64,000 nucleotides of DNA, from NCBI RefSeq assembly GCF_002911665.1, contig NZ_MTBP01000002.1:1302001-1366000 (forward strand), given 5' to 3'. The position numbers and the translations under genes were made by a program. Source of the stretch: Actinomadura rubteroloni (GTDB lineage: Bacteria > Actinomycetota > Actinomycetes > Streptosporangiales > Streptosporangiaceae). Every line of letters starts with the position of its first letter. Positions within the stretch are counted from its first letter, which is position 1. A model generated the notes under the pieces. That model saw only the letters and a program-made list of their open reading frames with translations. It searched no databases and was not told the DNA's origin. Below, piece after piece: positions 33,627 to 42,119 of this stretch.

Positions 33627-34631
33627 CTACCAGAAAATCAAGCCGTTGAGAGTCATACTGCTGTTGCACTGGGTCGGGGCGTCATTAGTGTACGACGTCG
33701 CCAATGCTCCTGAAGGGTCATCACCAGGCGGGATATACCGGAAAGAATGGTAAATACTTTCCTTTCGGGGAAAGCCTCCCTGTTTCCCGGATACATCCCT
33801 GCCACCGGTCTTTCCCCGGAAGCATTTGCAATCGTCGTCCCACAGCCCCGAGTTGTACAGATCGTAAATCCAGGCCCAGCCGGGGACCTTCCAGATCTTT
33901 CCTTTGAAACCGTACTTCCACCCCAGGAACCAGTAACTGGAGTGCCACTGCTCATGGAAGACCACGCCGACCTTAGTGCCTTGCGGCAGTGCCAGCCTCC
34001 TGCCGGTCGGCGGCCAAAGTTTCGCCTCCCTCCACCATGTCGCACCCAACTCCCCGAACTTGCCGATCGAGCAGTCGACCTCAAGGTAGGGCATCGGCAG
34101 GGTTGGCCGGCACCACAGCATGTACTTGGTGTAGTTGGTGTCCTTCTTGTTCTTCAGTCGCAGTTCAGAGTGTTGCTCCAGTCGGTCGAGGCACAGGACG
34201 AGATCCTGGTCTTGATAGACGGCCAGGTAGAAGTGGTCACGCTGGCCGCCTTCGCTGGGAATGATCGCCCATCGAGTGGCTTCGGCAGGGCTCGTAGCGA
34301 CGACCTTGACTTCGTGATCGGACGTCTTCTGCAGGTAGGCGTCCTTACCGGCCATACTGCGAATGCACATCGGATAAGGCTCACCGGGACGCGTCGCGGG
34401 TGACGCGTCCCGGCCGTCGAGATCGTCCATCGGATCGAACATGAAGATTTGGTTGTTGTTTCCGTGGATATCGAACGCGATGACCTTGCTGCCAATGCCG
34501 GTGGCGTCCAGTACGAGGTATTTACTCGGACCCTCCTGGTGAAGAGGAACCAGGTGATAGTAGGCGAAGAACTCGACGCTCCCCTCCTGGGGCCACCTGG
34601 CGGTCTCGGCGTTTCCGGGAAATTCCGTCAT
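33627..34631 (-). CDS. Orphan protein of the tRNA-Lys island
   Basis: This 334-residue protein begins at ATG 34631 behind AGAGGT. It has no signal peptide or membrane helix and is rich in Trp, Tyr and Phe. The N-terminal part has lectin-like stretches (KYLVLDATG, KVIAFDIHGNNNQIFMFDPM, YLAVYQDQDLVLCLDRLE) reminiscent of beta-trefoil repeats. The C-terminal part contains Trp-rich WHSSYWFLGWKYGF and four Cys. I do not recognise a family. GC content (roughly 55-60%) and codon use differ from the rest of the window, which indicates recent acquisition. It is the only intact gene of the island. Confidence 0.6.
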   Translation of the reverse strand: MTEFPGNAETARWPQEGSVEFFAYYHLVPLHQEGPSKYLVLDATGIGSKVIAFDIHGNNNQIFMFDPMDDLDGRDASPATRPGEPYPMCIRSMAGKDAYLQKTSDHEVKVVATSPAEATRWAIIPSEGGQRDHFYLAVYQDQDLVLCLDRLEQHSELRLKNKKDTNYTKYMLWCRPTLPMPYLEVDCSIGKFGELGATWWREAKLWPPTGRRLALPQGTKVGVVFHEQWHSSYWFLGWKYGFKGKIWKVPGWAWIYDLYNSGLWDDDCKCFRGKTGGRDVSGKQGGFPRKESIYHSFRYIPPGDDPSGALATSYTNDAPTQCNSSMTLNGLIFW

Positions 34632-35087
34632 GATCTGAGTACCTCTTCTTTCGCGAAGTCGGTGATCTGCGTCGCCCCACGGAAGGGCACCCAGGGGCGT
34701 CAGGGCGTTCGATCTGGGCTCGCTGCGGCCTCGGCCACCCGATCCGGATTCGCTTGAACGTCGTAACCCGGACAACATCGCCCGTGATCCTTACGGTGTC
34801 CCGCACTCCCGCCCTACGCGATTCGCCTACCCGCGTATGAGCCGACGCGACCCCATGCCGAAGCAAGAAGAAGTCACGTACCCGGCAACCCGCTCCCGCG
34901 CGAGCAGCCCTGGCACCTCGCCGCCCCGCTGGGCCTCCACCAGATCCCCATCGACGGGGTAGAACGCAGCTTCAACGGCCTCCACCGAACCGGAAGAGAA
35001 GAGAGCCGATCACGGTCCTTAGCTGCACAAACACCGTTCGAGCATCACTAGGCCGAACCAGGCGCCAAGAGCCAGAATCCCCCTCAA
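34632..35087. other. Island segment without a recognisable gene
   Basis: A plus-strand frame near 34884-35048 reads PGNPLPREQPWHLAAPLGLH and ends at TAG. It could be the tail of a lost gene but has no start and no family match. Otherwise I see nothing here. Confidence 0.4.
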
Positions 35088-35129
35088 TTAATTTGCGGGT
35101 TCGGGGTTCAAGTCCCTGACGGCGCACCC
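35088..35129 (+). repeat. Second attachment repeat (attR-like copy of the tRNA-Lys 3' end)
   Basis: TTAAT, two mismatched bases, then 35 bp identical to the tRNA-Lys 3' half including the T arm and acceptor strand. The upstream half of a tRNA is absent, so it is not a functional tRNA gene. Confidence 0.9.
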
Positions 35130-35199
35130 CGCATTCCCCCGGCGCACACGCATGATGCCGCCGGATCGATCCAGCACGGATCACCAGGCGGCCGTCACG

Positions 35200-35246
35200 C
35201 ACGTGTTCGAGCCCTCGCCGCCGCGAACTGGAGGCTTGAACACGTG
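35200..35246 (-). terminator. Possible hairpin after the 190-residue protein gene
   Basis: CACGTGTTCGAG (35200-35211) pairs with CTTGAACACGTG (35235-35246), 11 of 12 positions, with a 23-base loop. It lies 12 bp downstream of the minus-strand stop at 35258. The large loop and missing T tract make this tentative. A protein-binding site is the alternative. Confidence 0.35.
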
Positions 35247-35257
35247 GCACGCCGGGA

Positions 35258-35830
35258 TCAGAACACGGTGAACGGAACCGCGTGGCCGGATGAGTCGAGC
35301 GGCGTCACGGTCCACCAATCGCCGCGGCCGGCTCCGTCACCGTCCGCGGCGATCGAGCCGGTCGGGTCCGCGTCGATGACGAAGTAACGTCCGGTCGGAA
35401 CGCCGTGCAGAGCGGGCAGCGGCCGGGTCGTGACCGTCCTGTCGACGCGGTGCGGGTAGACGATCCGCACCGAGGTCGCGTTGGCGGGGACCGGGCCCAG
35501 GAGGAAGAACGACGAGCCGGGGCCCTGGGAGAAGTCCCAGAAACTCCCGGACGGCCTGGCGTCGTATTCGCACCCTCCGCCGGTCTGCCGCCGACCGGCC
35601 ATCAACGAAAGACAGAGTCTCTCCTGATGGCGGAGAAAACGGTTGCGCTCGACGCCGGCTTGGAGCGTCCAAGACTGACCACCCGCGGCGGTCCCTCCGG
35701 TCAGCGTCACCGGGTTTCCGACGGTGATCTTGTGCTCATTTCGCCAGTCGTCGTACTTCACGAGACCGCCACCCGCCACGCAGGCCCCAGCGACGACGGC
35801 AGCGACAGGCGCGATCACCTTGCGCTTCAT
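35258..35830 (-). CDS. Exported or membrane-anchored protein of unknown function
   Basis: This 190-residue protein has an N-terminal hydrophobic segment (VIAPVAAVVAGACVAGGGLV). The rest is a soluble domain rich in strands, with GNPVTLTGG, LLGPVPANATSVRIVYPH and TGRYFVIDADPTG. Two ATGs are adjacent. The second (35830) has the better distance to AGGAG. I do not recognise the family. The segment GPVPANATSVRIVY suggests an immunoglobulin-like fold, which is inference. It lies just outside the tRNA-Lys island and has normal host GC. Confidence 0.65.
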   Translation of the reverse strand: MKRKVIAPVAAVVAGACVAGGGLVKYDDWRNEHKITVGNPVTLTGGTAAGGQSWTLQAGVERNRFLRHQERLCLSLMAGRRQTGGGCEYDARPSGSFWDFSQGPGSSFFLLGPVPANATSVRIVYPHRVDRTVTTRPLPALHGVPTGRYFVIDADPTGSIAADGDGAGRGDWWTVTPLDSSGHAVPFTVF

Positions 35831-35997
35831 CATCGCTCCTCGCTGCGATCGCCGCGGGGCCCGCGCCAGTTGACGAATATGGTGTTCCCGACGTCGACGT
35901 TTCTGCTGCCCGAGACGGCCACGCTTCCCTTGAGCCAGAGATAATGCACCACATGGCTCCCGCGTGGCGACATCGGCCACCCGTCGCTGTGCGGGCC

Positions 35998-36813
35998 TTA
36001 GGCGCGTTGGTATTCCTCCCAGGTCAGTTTCGGGACGGGTGGGCCGTCGTCGGGGGCTCGGTCGGCCAGGCCGTTCAGGCCGAGGTAGTAGTCGCCCGCC
36101 TGGTGCTGGGCTTGCGGGGACTGGTCGGTGTCGGAGATCGCCACCGCGTGGATGTGGTAGCCCCAATCGCCCTGTGACGGGGTGCGGAGCCAGGCTGCGA
36201 AGCCGACCTCGCGCAACGTTCGCACCACTGTGGTCCGTGTTGCGGTGGTCATTCCGGAGACGGAGAGGTCCACGACTCCGCCGCCGTCGTGCGTGCCCGC
36301 CGAGGACGTGTCGCCGCCGGGGTTGTAGGAGCCCTGGGTGATCACGAACTCGCGGCTCAGGCGGCGTTCTGCCTCGGCCAGCATCGTCTTCGTGCGCGTG
36401 TTGACCGTGGCGCCGCGGTAGGTCGTCCGGGCGCCGGGGGTCAGTTCGCGGACGACCGTGAACCGGCCGTCGCCTAGCGTCCGCAGGGATGTGCGGCCCG
36501 GTAGGCCGGACGCGTCCAAGCCGGTGTAGCCGAGTGATCGCTGGTAGGCGGCGTAGGCGTCGATGGTCTTCGTGCCGAAGTAGCCGTCCACGTAGGCCGG
36601 GTCCAGGAGGTTCCGGGCGTCCAAGGCCTGTTCGACAAGGAGCACGCTGGCTTTTGCGCCGGGCGTGAGGGTGTCGTCGGCGCGGCGCGGGTCGATCTGT
36701 GCCGCTTTGACGACCGCCTCCATGTCCACCGAGGGCAGGGCCGCGGAGGCGGGTGAAGCCACGGTCGTTCCCAGGAGGGCGAGCAGGACGACGCCCGCTA
36801 GTCGTTTCCGCAT
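35998..36813 (-). CDS. Secreted peptidoglycan-binding, M15-like carboxypeptidase
   Basis: This 271-residue protein has a Sec signal peptide (cleavage near SASA, residue 25). A peptidoglycan-binding helical domain follows (about 55-115, with DPAYVDGYFGTKTIDAYAAYQRSLGY). The C-terminal domain shows SAGTHDGGGVVDLS and WGYHIHAVAI, a zinc-site arrangement like M15 D-Ala-D-Ala peptidases. It begins 5 bp after the M23 gene stop, so the two cell-wall enzymes are expressed together. A substrate in peptide cross-links is inferred from the family. Confidence 0.82.
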   Translation of the reverse strand: MRKRLAGVVLLALLGTTVASPASAALPSVDMEAVVKAAQIDPRRADDTLTPGAKASVLLVEQALDARNLLDPAYVDGYFGTKTIDAYAAYQRSLGYTGLDASGLPGRTSLRTLGDGRFTVVRELTPGARTTYRGATVNTRTKTMLAEAERRLSREFVITQGSYNPGGDTSSAGTHDGGGVVDLSVSGMTTATRTTVVRTLREVGFAAWLRTPSQGDWGYHIHAVAISDTDQSPQAQHQAGDYYLGLNGLADRAPDDGPPVPKLTWEEYQRA

Positions 36814-36818
36814 GGCGC

Positions 36819-37655
36819 TCAGCCGCAGTGCTCGAACGGGCTGGTGTACGACGACGATCCGACCGATCCGCCCCACTTCACGCACAGGCCGCCGGCCGCC
36901 CGCGACACCGGGCCCGCGTAGTAGGCGAAGCTGCCCGAATCGGTGACCGTCGTACCGCCCTCCACCTGGAGGTGCGCCGACACTGCGGACGGGGTGCCGA
37001 CGTTGGACGACTTGAGCGTCACCACGCAGTTCCGTGCCGTGGACGACGCGTACAGCAGGTAGACCCGTCCGCCCGTCAGACCGTACGAATCAATGACCGA
37101 GTAACCGGAGCCGCACACCTCGGCGGCGGTGTACGGGTTGCCGCCGCACGCATTGTGGCTGGTGAAGTCGGTGTGGCCGTAGTACGGGACGGCCCGTCCG
37201 TCGAGGACGGCCTTCTGCGTCGTCCCGTTGAGCCGCTGCTCGTAGTGCAGATGCGGACCGGTCACGTTGCCGGTGGCGCCCGCCTTGCCGATCTGCTGTC
37301 CGAGGGACACCTGCTGCCCCACCGAGACCTGCTGCGCGGACAGGTGCGCGTACCGGGTCCGGTAGCCGCCTCCGTGGTCGAGTTCGATCCATTTGCCGTA
37401 GCTGGTGGAGCCCTCGTCGGCGACGCGGGTCACGGTGCCGCCCGCCGAGGCCAGCACCGGCATTCCCGTGATGCCGTCCTTTTGGAAGTCGACGGAATAG
37501 GGCGGGTTGTGGCCGGAGAACGTCGCCGCCGTGACGACCGTTCCACAGGTGAACGGGACCTGGAAGTCGGGTGCCGCGACCGCCGGGGCCGCGAGGCCGG
37601 CGGACGCCAGGACTCCGGCCGCGAGGACGGCGAAAGCCCGGATGACTCGTCGCAT
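36819..37655 (-). CDS. Secreted M23 peptidoglycan endopeptidase
   Basis: This 278-residue protein has a Sec signal peptide (to about residue 28). An M23 LytM-type domain follows: HNPPYSVDFQ (first zinc ligands), ELDHGGGYRTRYAHLS and GPHLHYEQR with the HxH motif. The C-terminal 110 residues form a second beta-rich domain with paired Cys (CGGNPYTAAEVC; NCVV; LCVKWGG), probably for wall or carbohydrate binding. ATG 37655 is preceded by GGAGG. The upstream in-frame start at 37712 is less likely. It is the first gene of the operon with the M15-like enzyme. Confidence 0.88.
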   Translation of the reverse strand: MRRVIRAFAVLAAGVLASAGLAAPAVAAPDFQVPFTCGTVVTAATFSGHNPPYSVDFQKDGITGMPVLASAGGTVTRVADEGSTSYGKWIELDHGGGYRTRYAHLSAQQVSVGQQVSLGQQIGKAGATGNVTGPHLHYEQRLNGTTQKAVLDGRAVPYYGHTDFTSHNACGGNPYTAAEVCGSGYSVIDSYGLTGGRVYLLYASSTARNCVVTLKSSNVGTPSAVSAHLQVEGGTTVTDSGSFAYYAGPVSRAAGGLCVKWGGSVGSSSYTSPFEHCG

Positions 37656-38373
37656 TTCTGAACCTCCACAAGGGGAGACGCGCGGACAGCCATTGATCGG
37701 CCCAACTATCACATGGACGGGCCGCCGCGAGCAGAGCCGGACGAATTAATAATGCCGTAACAAAAGGTATTCAGCCCATACCGGCAGGACGGCTGACCTG
37801 GCCGGACGAGAAACTTCCACAAAACGCGCCGCGCAACGCGGGCAAGAGCGCGTTCCGCAGGACGAGTTCGGCGGCTTCGGAAAGTTCCGCGACGCGGACC
37901 AGCGTGTGCGCCGCGCGGAACCGGCTTCCACCGCCTCGCCGAGCAGGCGGTCCTTGCTGCCGAGCAATGGATCGGGTCGGAGCGCTCGATACCGAGGCCG
38001 TCCGCCGGCTCGGTGAGCCGCAGCCCGGCCGGGCGTCGGCGCGCGGCTCCAACGCGGCGGACGGGAGCAGTTTCGGCGCGCGGGTCCTGCCGGACGAACC
38101 GGCGTCCGCCGGACCGAGACCGTCCGGCGGGCGGCGCGGACGTCGCGCGCATGCGACGCGACCTGCGCGACCACCGCGAAGATCACGCTGCGTGACGGAC
38201 GGGCCGGAAAGCGGCGCACGCCCTCCGATTTCCGTGACGGAACGTGCGGGATTGTTACCGCCAGGTGAAGCGGCAGAGCAAATGACTCAATGAAGCATGA
38301 TGCCTTCTCCGGACGGGTCGGGAACGATGGCGGACTATTCGCCGCCTTCTCCCAGCAGCGAAGGAGTTTCACC
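37656..38373. other. Intergenic stretch with a possible decayed gene
   Basis: No full gene is supportable. On the minus strand LLGSKDRLLGEAVEAG (around 37905-37955) looks like the end of a TetR-type DNA-binding domain, but adjoining parts of the pattern fall in other frames. It may be the wreck of a regulator. The first 90 bp carry the promoter and leader of the M23 gene, and the last 80 bp lead into the glycosyltransferase gene. Confidence 0.35.
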
Positions 38374-40785
38374 GTGCCCCCCGCCCAGCCCGATTCACCG
38401 TTCCTGCCCGCCCCCGTCGCAGCACCGCCCGTTGAACCGGTCCAACCGGTCCCGCCCGTCCCGCCCCCGAAGATCCGGGCCGTTCCGGATCCGCCGCCGT
38501 CCCCCCGCTCGCGGATCCGGACGGCCCCCCACACCAGCGCCCAGGTCCTGGCCGTCGGCCCGCCGGGGCCGCGGCTCGACCGCGTGTGCGAGGCGCTGCT
38601 CGAAGGCGGCCACCACGTCCAGCACGCCGTGCCGGGCGACGTCCGCCGCCAGGTCCAGATGGCCGCCCCGGACGCCGTCGTGGCGCTCGCGGGCGAGGAC
38701 GGCGGCGACGAACTCGTCCGCGAGGTCCGCCAGGTCCCGGCCGGACGCGCCGCGCCGCTCGTCGTCGTCACCGCCGTGCCCGGCCCGGAGGGCGTCGTCG
38801 CCGAGCTGCGCAGCGGCGCCGACGACTGCGTCCACGACACGTCCGACCCGGGCGAACTGCTCGCCCGCGTCGAGGCCAAGCTGCGCCGGGTGCCGGTCCC
38901 GGTCGAGCACCTGCCGATGGACCTCGGCACCGGCCTGTACTCGCGCCAGCACTTCCTGGACGAGGTCGACCGCGAGCTGCAGCGCCCCGAACCGGGCCCG
39001 CGCAGCGGCGTCGTCGCGGTCGTCCAGGTCGCCGAGATGGAGGCGCTGGAGGCGCGGCTCGGCTCCCGGGCGCGCCGCGAGGTCGCCGAGCGGATGGCGA
39101 GCGTCGCCGAACGCCTCGGCCGCGCCAGCGACCGGTTCGGCTGGCACGAGGGCGGGCAGCTCCTCATGCTGCTGCCCGGCGTGGACGCGCACACCGCCGA
39201 GCACGACCTGCGCGAGTTCGCCGACGCGGTCGCGGGGACGCGGTTCGTCGTCGCGAACGAGAACGTCCTGCTCACGCCGCTGATCGGGTGGGCGCCGCTC
39301 GCCGGGAGCGGCGACCACGCCGCCATCTTGGAGCGGGCCGCGAACGCCGCGGCCGAGGCGGCGCGCCACCGCGACCTGCAGCCCGTCCGGTACGAGCCGT
39401 GGATGCGCGGCGACCCGGACCGGCGAAGACCGTTGCAGGCGTTCGCGGGGGCGTTGATGCCCGTCCTGTCGCCGGTGCTGATGCTGCTGCTCGGCGTCGG
39501 CGTGCCGCTCGCCGGCTACGTCCTGCTGGAGCAGATCGGGTGGGACGCCGGGCCGCTCATGTACTGGGTCGTGTCCGGGGCGCTCGTCCTCGCGGCGGCC
39601 CTGGTCGTCCTGGAGTGCCTGTACTCGCTGGACTCGGTGCCCCGTCCGGCCGCGCCCGGCGCGCCGTACCCGCCGGCGAGCGCGATCATCTGCGCGTACC
39701 TGCCGAACGAGGCCGCGACGATCGTGGACACGGTCGAGTCGTTCCTGCGTGTGGACTATCCGGGCCAACTGGACATCGTGCTCGCCTACAACACGCCGCG
39801 TCCGCTGCCCGTCGAAGACGCGCTGCGCGAGATCGCCCGCCGCGACCCCCGGCTCGTGCTGCTGCCGGTGCCGGGCAGCACGTCCAAGGCGCAGAACCTC
39901 AACGCGGCGATCACGCAGGTCAGGGGCGAGTTCGTCGGGATCTTCGACGCCGACCACCACCCGCACCCGGCCGCGTTCCGGCTGGCGTGGAACTGGCTGT
40001 CCAACGGTTACGACATCGTCCAGGGGCACTGCGCGCCGCGCAACGGCCACAGCTCGTGGGTGGCGCGGATGGTCGCCGTCGAGTTCGAGGCGATCTACGC
40101 GGTGAGCCACCCGGGCCGCGCGCGGATGTTCCAGTTCGGGCTGTTCGGCGGCTCGAACGGCTTCTGGCGGACGGAACTTCTCGCGTCCACCCGCATGCAC
40201 GGCGCGATGCTCACCGAGGACATCGACTCCACGATGCGCGCCCTCCAGTCGGGCGCGAAGATCGCCTCGGACCGCGAGCTGGTCTCCCGCGAACTCGCGC
40301 CGACGACGCTGCGCGCGCTCTGGCACCAGCGGTCGCGGTGGGCGCAGGGGTGGTCGCAGGTATCCCGCAAATACCTGCGCTCACTGCTGTTCTCCCGCCG
40401 GTTCACCGCGCGCCAGCGGTTCGGGTTCTTCATGTTGCTCGGCTGGCGCGAGGTGCAGCCGTGGCTGACGCTCCAGATGCTGCCGATCCTGATCTATTCG
40501 GTGTGGCGGGTCGGGGGCGTCGACCGTCTCAACTGGGCCGTGCCGCTGTTCCTGCTGGCGACCCTGTTCACCGTCGCGACAGGACCGATCCAAGCGGCGT
40601 TCGCGTACCGCCTCGCCGCGCCCGTCGTGAAGAAACGACGGTCCTGGTTCTTCCTGTACCTGGTCATGTCGGCACTGTTCTACGGCCACTTCAAGAACCA
40701 GGTCGCGCGCAACGCCCATTTGAAGGAACTGCTGGGCGTCCGGCAGTGGCGGGTCACCCCGCGGACGGCGCGGAGCGACGACTAG
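38374..40785 (+). CDS. Receiver-GGDEF-GT2 fusion membrane glycosyltransferase
   Basis: This 803-residue protein has an unusual domain order. After a Pro-rich start come a receiver-like domain (about 55-170) and a degenerate GGDEF domain (about 183-337, TGLYSRQHF, with HEGGQ in place of GGDEF). Two membrane helices follow (about 358-380, 396-416), then a family-2 glycosyltransferase (from about 434) with IFDADHHP, LTEDIDS and HQRSRWAQG, and then C-terminal membrane helices. It should polymerise or transfer sugars at the membrane. The lost GGEEF residues mean it cannot make c-di-GMP, though the module may sense a nucleotide. GTG 38374 has AAGGAG 7 bases upstream, which is why it is preferred over ATG 38290. 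Confidence 0.85.
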   Translation: MPPAQPDSPFLPAPVAAPPVEPVQPVPPVPPPKIRAVPDPPPSPRSRIRTAPHTSAQVLAVGPPGPRLDRVCEALLEGGHHVQHAVPGDVRRQVQMAAPDAVVALAGEDGGDELVREVRQVPAGRAAPLVVVTAVPGPEGVVAELRSGADDCVHDTSDPGELLARVEAKLRRVPVPVEHLPMDLGTGLYSRQHFLDEVDRELQRPEPGPRSGVVAVVQVAEMEALEARLGSRARREVAERMASVAERLGRASDRFGWHEGGQLLMLLPGVDAHTAEHDLREFADAVAGTRFVVANENVLLTPLIGWAPLAGSGDHAAILERAANAAAEAARHRDLQPVRYEPWMRGDPDRRRPLQAFAGALMPVLSPVLMLLLGVGVPLAGYVLLEQIGWDAGPLMYWVVSGALVLAAALVVLECLYSLDSVPRPAAPGAPYPPASAIICAYLPNEAATIVDTVESFLRVDYPGQLDIVLAYNTPRPLPVEDALREIARRDPRLVLLPVPGSTSKAQNLNAAITQVRGEFVGIFDADHHPHPAAFRLAWNWLSNGYDIVQGHCAPRNGHSSWVARMVAVEFEAIYAVSHPGRARMFQFGLFGGSNGFWRTELLASTRMHGAMLTEDIDSTMRALQSGAKIASDRELVSRELAPTTLRALWHQRSRWAQGWSQVSRKYLRSLLFSRRFTARQRFGFFMLLGWREVQPWLTLQMLPILIYSVWRVGGVDRLNWAVPLFLLATLFTVATGPIQAAFAYRLAAPVVKKRRSWFFLYLVMSALFYGHFKNQVARNAHLKELLGVRQWRVTPRTARSDD

Positions 40786-42053
40786 TGGCGGCGCTGAACG
40801 GCGTCGCGCGTCCGGTGCCCTCGGCGCGCGCGCCCGAACTCCCCAAGCACCCGCCCGAGGGCGCGCCGAGCGGCGGACGGGTCCGGGAGCTGGAGGGCTA
40901 CCGCGGGCTGGCCGCGATCAGCACCATCCTGTTCCACGTCTGGCAGCACTACACCCGCTACGGGCCGGACGGCGCCCACCCGCCTGTGCACAACCGCCTG
41001 CTGGCCGCGATGCTGTCGTTCGAGGTGGTCGACCTCTTCTTCGTCCTGTCGGCGTATCTGCTGACGCTGTCGTACGCCCGTGCCGCGATCGACAGGACGA
41101 ACTCCCAGCCCGCGAAGTCGTTCCTGTTCCGGCGGGCCGTCCGGATCCTGCCGCTGTACTGGTGCGCGATCCTGTTCATCTGGGCGACGCGGAACCCGCG
41201 GCTGCCCGGCGACTGGCGCGACCTGCTGGAGCACCTGACGTTCACCCAGGTCTTCGACCAGAAGCGGATCTTCTACACGATCGGCCCGTCCTGGTCGATG
41301 TCGCTGGAGATCATGTTCTATGGCGCGCTCGTCCTGCTCGGCCCGCTGGCCGCGCGGTCGTGCGCGCGGGTCGAGGACCGCTCACGGCGGATCATGATCT
41401 GCGCCGCCGGCTGCCTGGCGCTGTACGTCGGGCCCGTGCTCTGGCTCGCCGTCGCGCGCTATGGCCTGCACATCCCGGTCACCGAATGGCCCGCCTACTT
41501 CGGGCCGCAGGCGCGCTTCCACGCGTTCGGCGCCGGGATGCTCCTGGCCGTCGTGATGGTCGGGCTCGGCGACCGGGGACGGCTCGGGCCGTCCGCCGCG
41601 CGGTTGCTGCGGCTGGCCGTCCCGGCCGCGCTGGTGCTGCTGACGTACCTGGCCACCACGCCGGAAGGCCCGTTCGCGATCTTCTACCACCCGATCTGCG
41701 CGGTGCTGTGGACGGCGCTGATCTACACGACCGTCCACGGGTCGGGCGACAACGCGTGGCACCGGCTCCTGCGCTCGCGGGTGCTCACCGCGATCGGGCT
41801 CGTCAGCTACAGCGTGTACATGTGGCACGAACCGATCATGATCACGCTGGGCCGGGCGGGGCTGATCCCGACGAGCCAGTCCGCGTTCCCGGTGACGTTC
41901 GTCATCCTGCTCGCCGCCGTGCTGCCCGCCGCGACGCTCAGCTACTGGCTCATCGAATACCCCTCGGCGCTGCTCCGGCGCCTTCGCCATCCGACCCGGG
42001 GAAGCCGCGACTTCTACCCCGCCATCAACCAGCCCGCTCCTTACGACCGCTGA
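40785..42053 (+). CDS. Acyltransferase-3 family membrane protein
   Basis: This 422-residue protein has about ten membrane helices and the acyltransferase-3 signatures: LEGYRGLAAISTILFHVW (with the catalytic His), VVDLFFVLSAYLL, SFLFRRAVRILPLYW and GPSWSMSLEIMFY. It transfers acyl groups, usually acetyl, to extracellular glycans. GTG 40785 shares one base with the preceding TAG, and GGAG lies 9 bases upstream. The two genes are therefore cotranscribed, and a role in decorating the polymer made by the GT2 protein is likely. Confidence 0.87.
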   Translation: MAALNGVARPVPSARAPELPKHPPEGAPSGGRVRELEGYRGLAAISTILFHVWQHYTRYGPDGAHPPVHNRLLAAMLSFEVVDLFFVLSAYLLTLSYARAAIDRTNSQPAKSFLFRRAVRILPLYWCAILFIWATRNPRLPGDWRDLLEHLTFTQVFDQKRIFYTIGPSWSMSLEIMFYGALVLLGPLAARSCARVEDRSRRIMICAAGCLALYVGPVLWLAVARYGLHIPVTEWPAYFGPQARFHAFGAGMLLAVVMVGLGDRGRLGPSAARLLRLAVPAALVLLTYLATTPEGPFAIFYHPICAVLWTALIYTTVHGSGDNAWHRLLRSRVLTAIGLVSYSVYMWHEPIMITLGRAGLIPTSQSAFPVTFVILLAAVLPAATLSYWLIEYPSALLRRLRHPTRGSRDFYPAINQPAPYDR

Positions 42054-42068
42054 TCCCACTGCGCGGGG

Positions 42069-42109
42069 AACGGCGCGCGTCCGGTCACGGTGACCGGACG
42101 CGCGCCGTT
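42069..42109. terminator. Very stable hairpin between convergent genes
   Basis: A 20-bp perfect inverted repeat (42069-42088 with 42090-42109) is followed by TTCCC. It closes the glycosyltransferase/acyltransferase operon and probably also the CHAP gene. Confidence 0.8.
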
Positions 42110-42119
42110 TCCCGTCTGC

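Larger units (their letters stand above)
32888..35129. mobile_element. Remnant integrative element at tRNA-Lys (about 2.2 kb)
   Basis: Direct repeats of the tRNA 3' end bound this segment. Inside are the C-terminal stub of a tyrosine integrase next to attL, a truncated plus-strand frame, a frameshifted methyltransferase fragment and one apparently intact lower-GC gene. No replication, transfer or excision gene survives. The element is therefore probably immobile by itself, but both attachment sites are still excellent and could recombine if an integrase is supplied. Confidence 0.8.

Noticed and set aside
35088..35129. A second tRNA gene
   Set aside because: Only the 3' half is present, with no D arm or 5' acceptor strand. 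It is an attachment-site copy.
35130..35250. Minus-strand frame spanning the attR repeat as a gene
   Set aside because: It reads through the tRNA-derived repeat and the hairpin, and has no ribosome site or family resemblance.
37746..38290. An intact TetR-family gene
   Set aside because: The TetR-like words occur in different frames with no continuous helix-turn-helix domain, so at most it is a relic.
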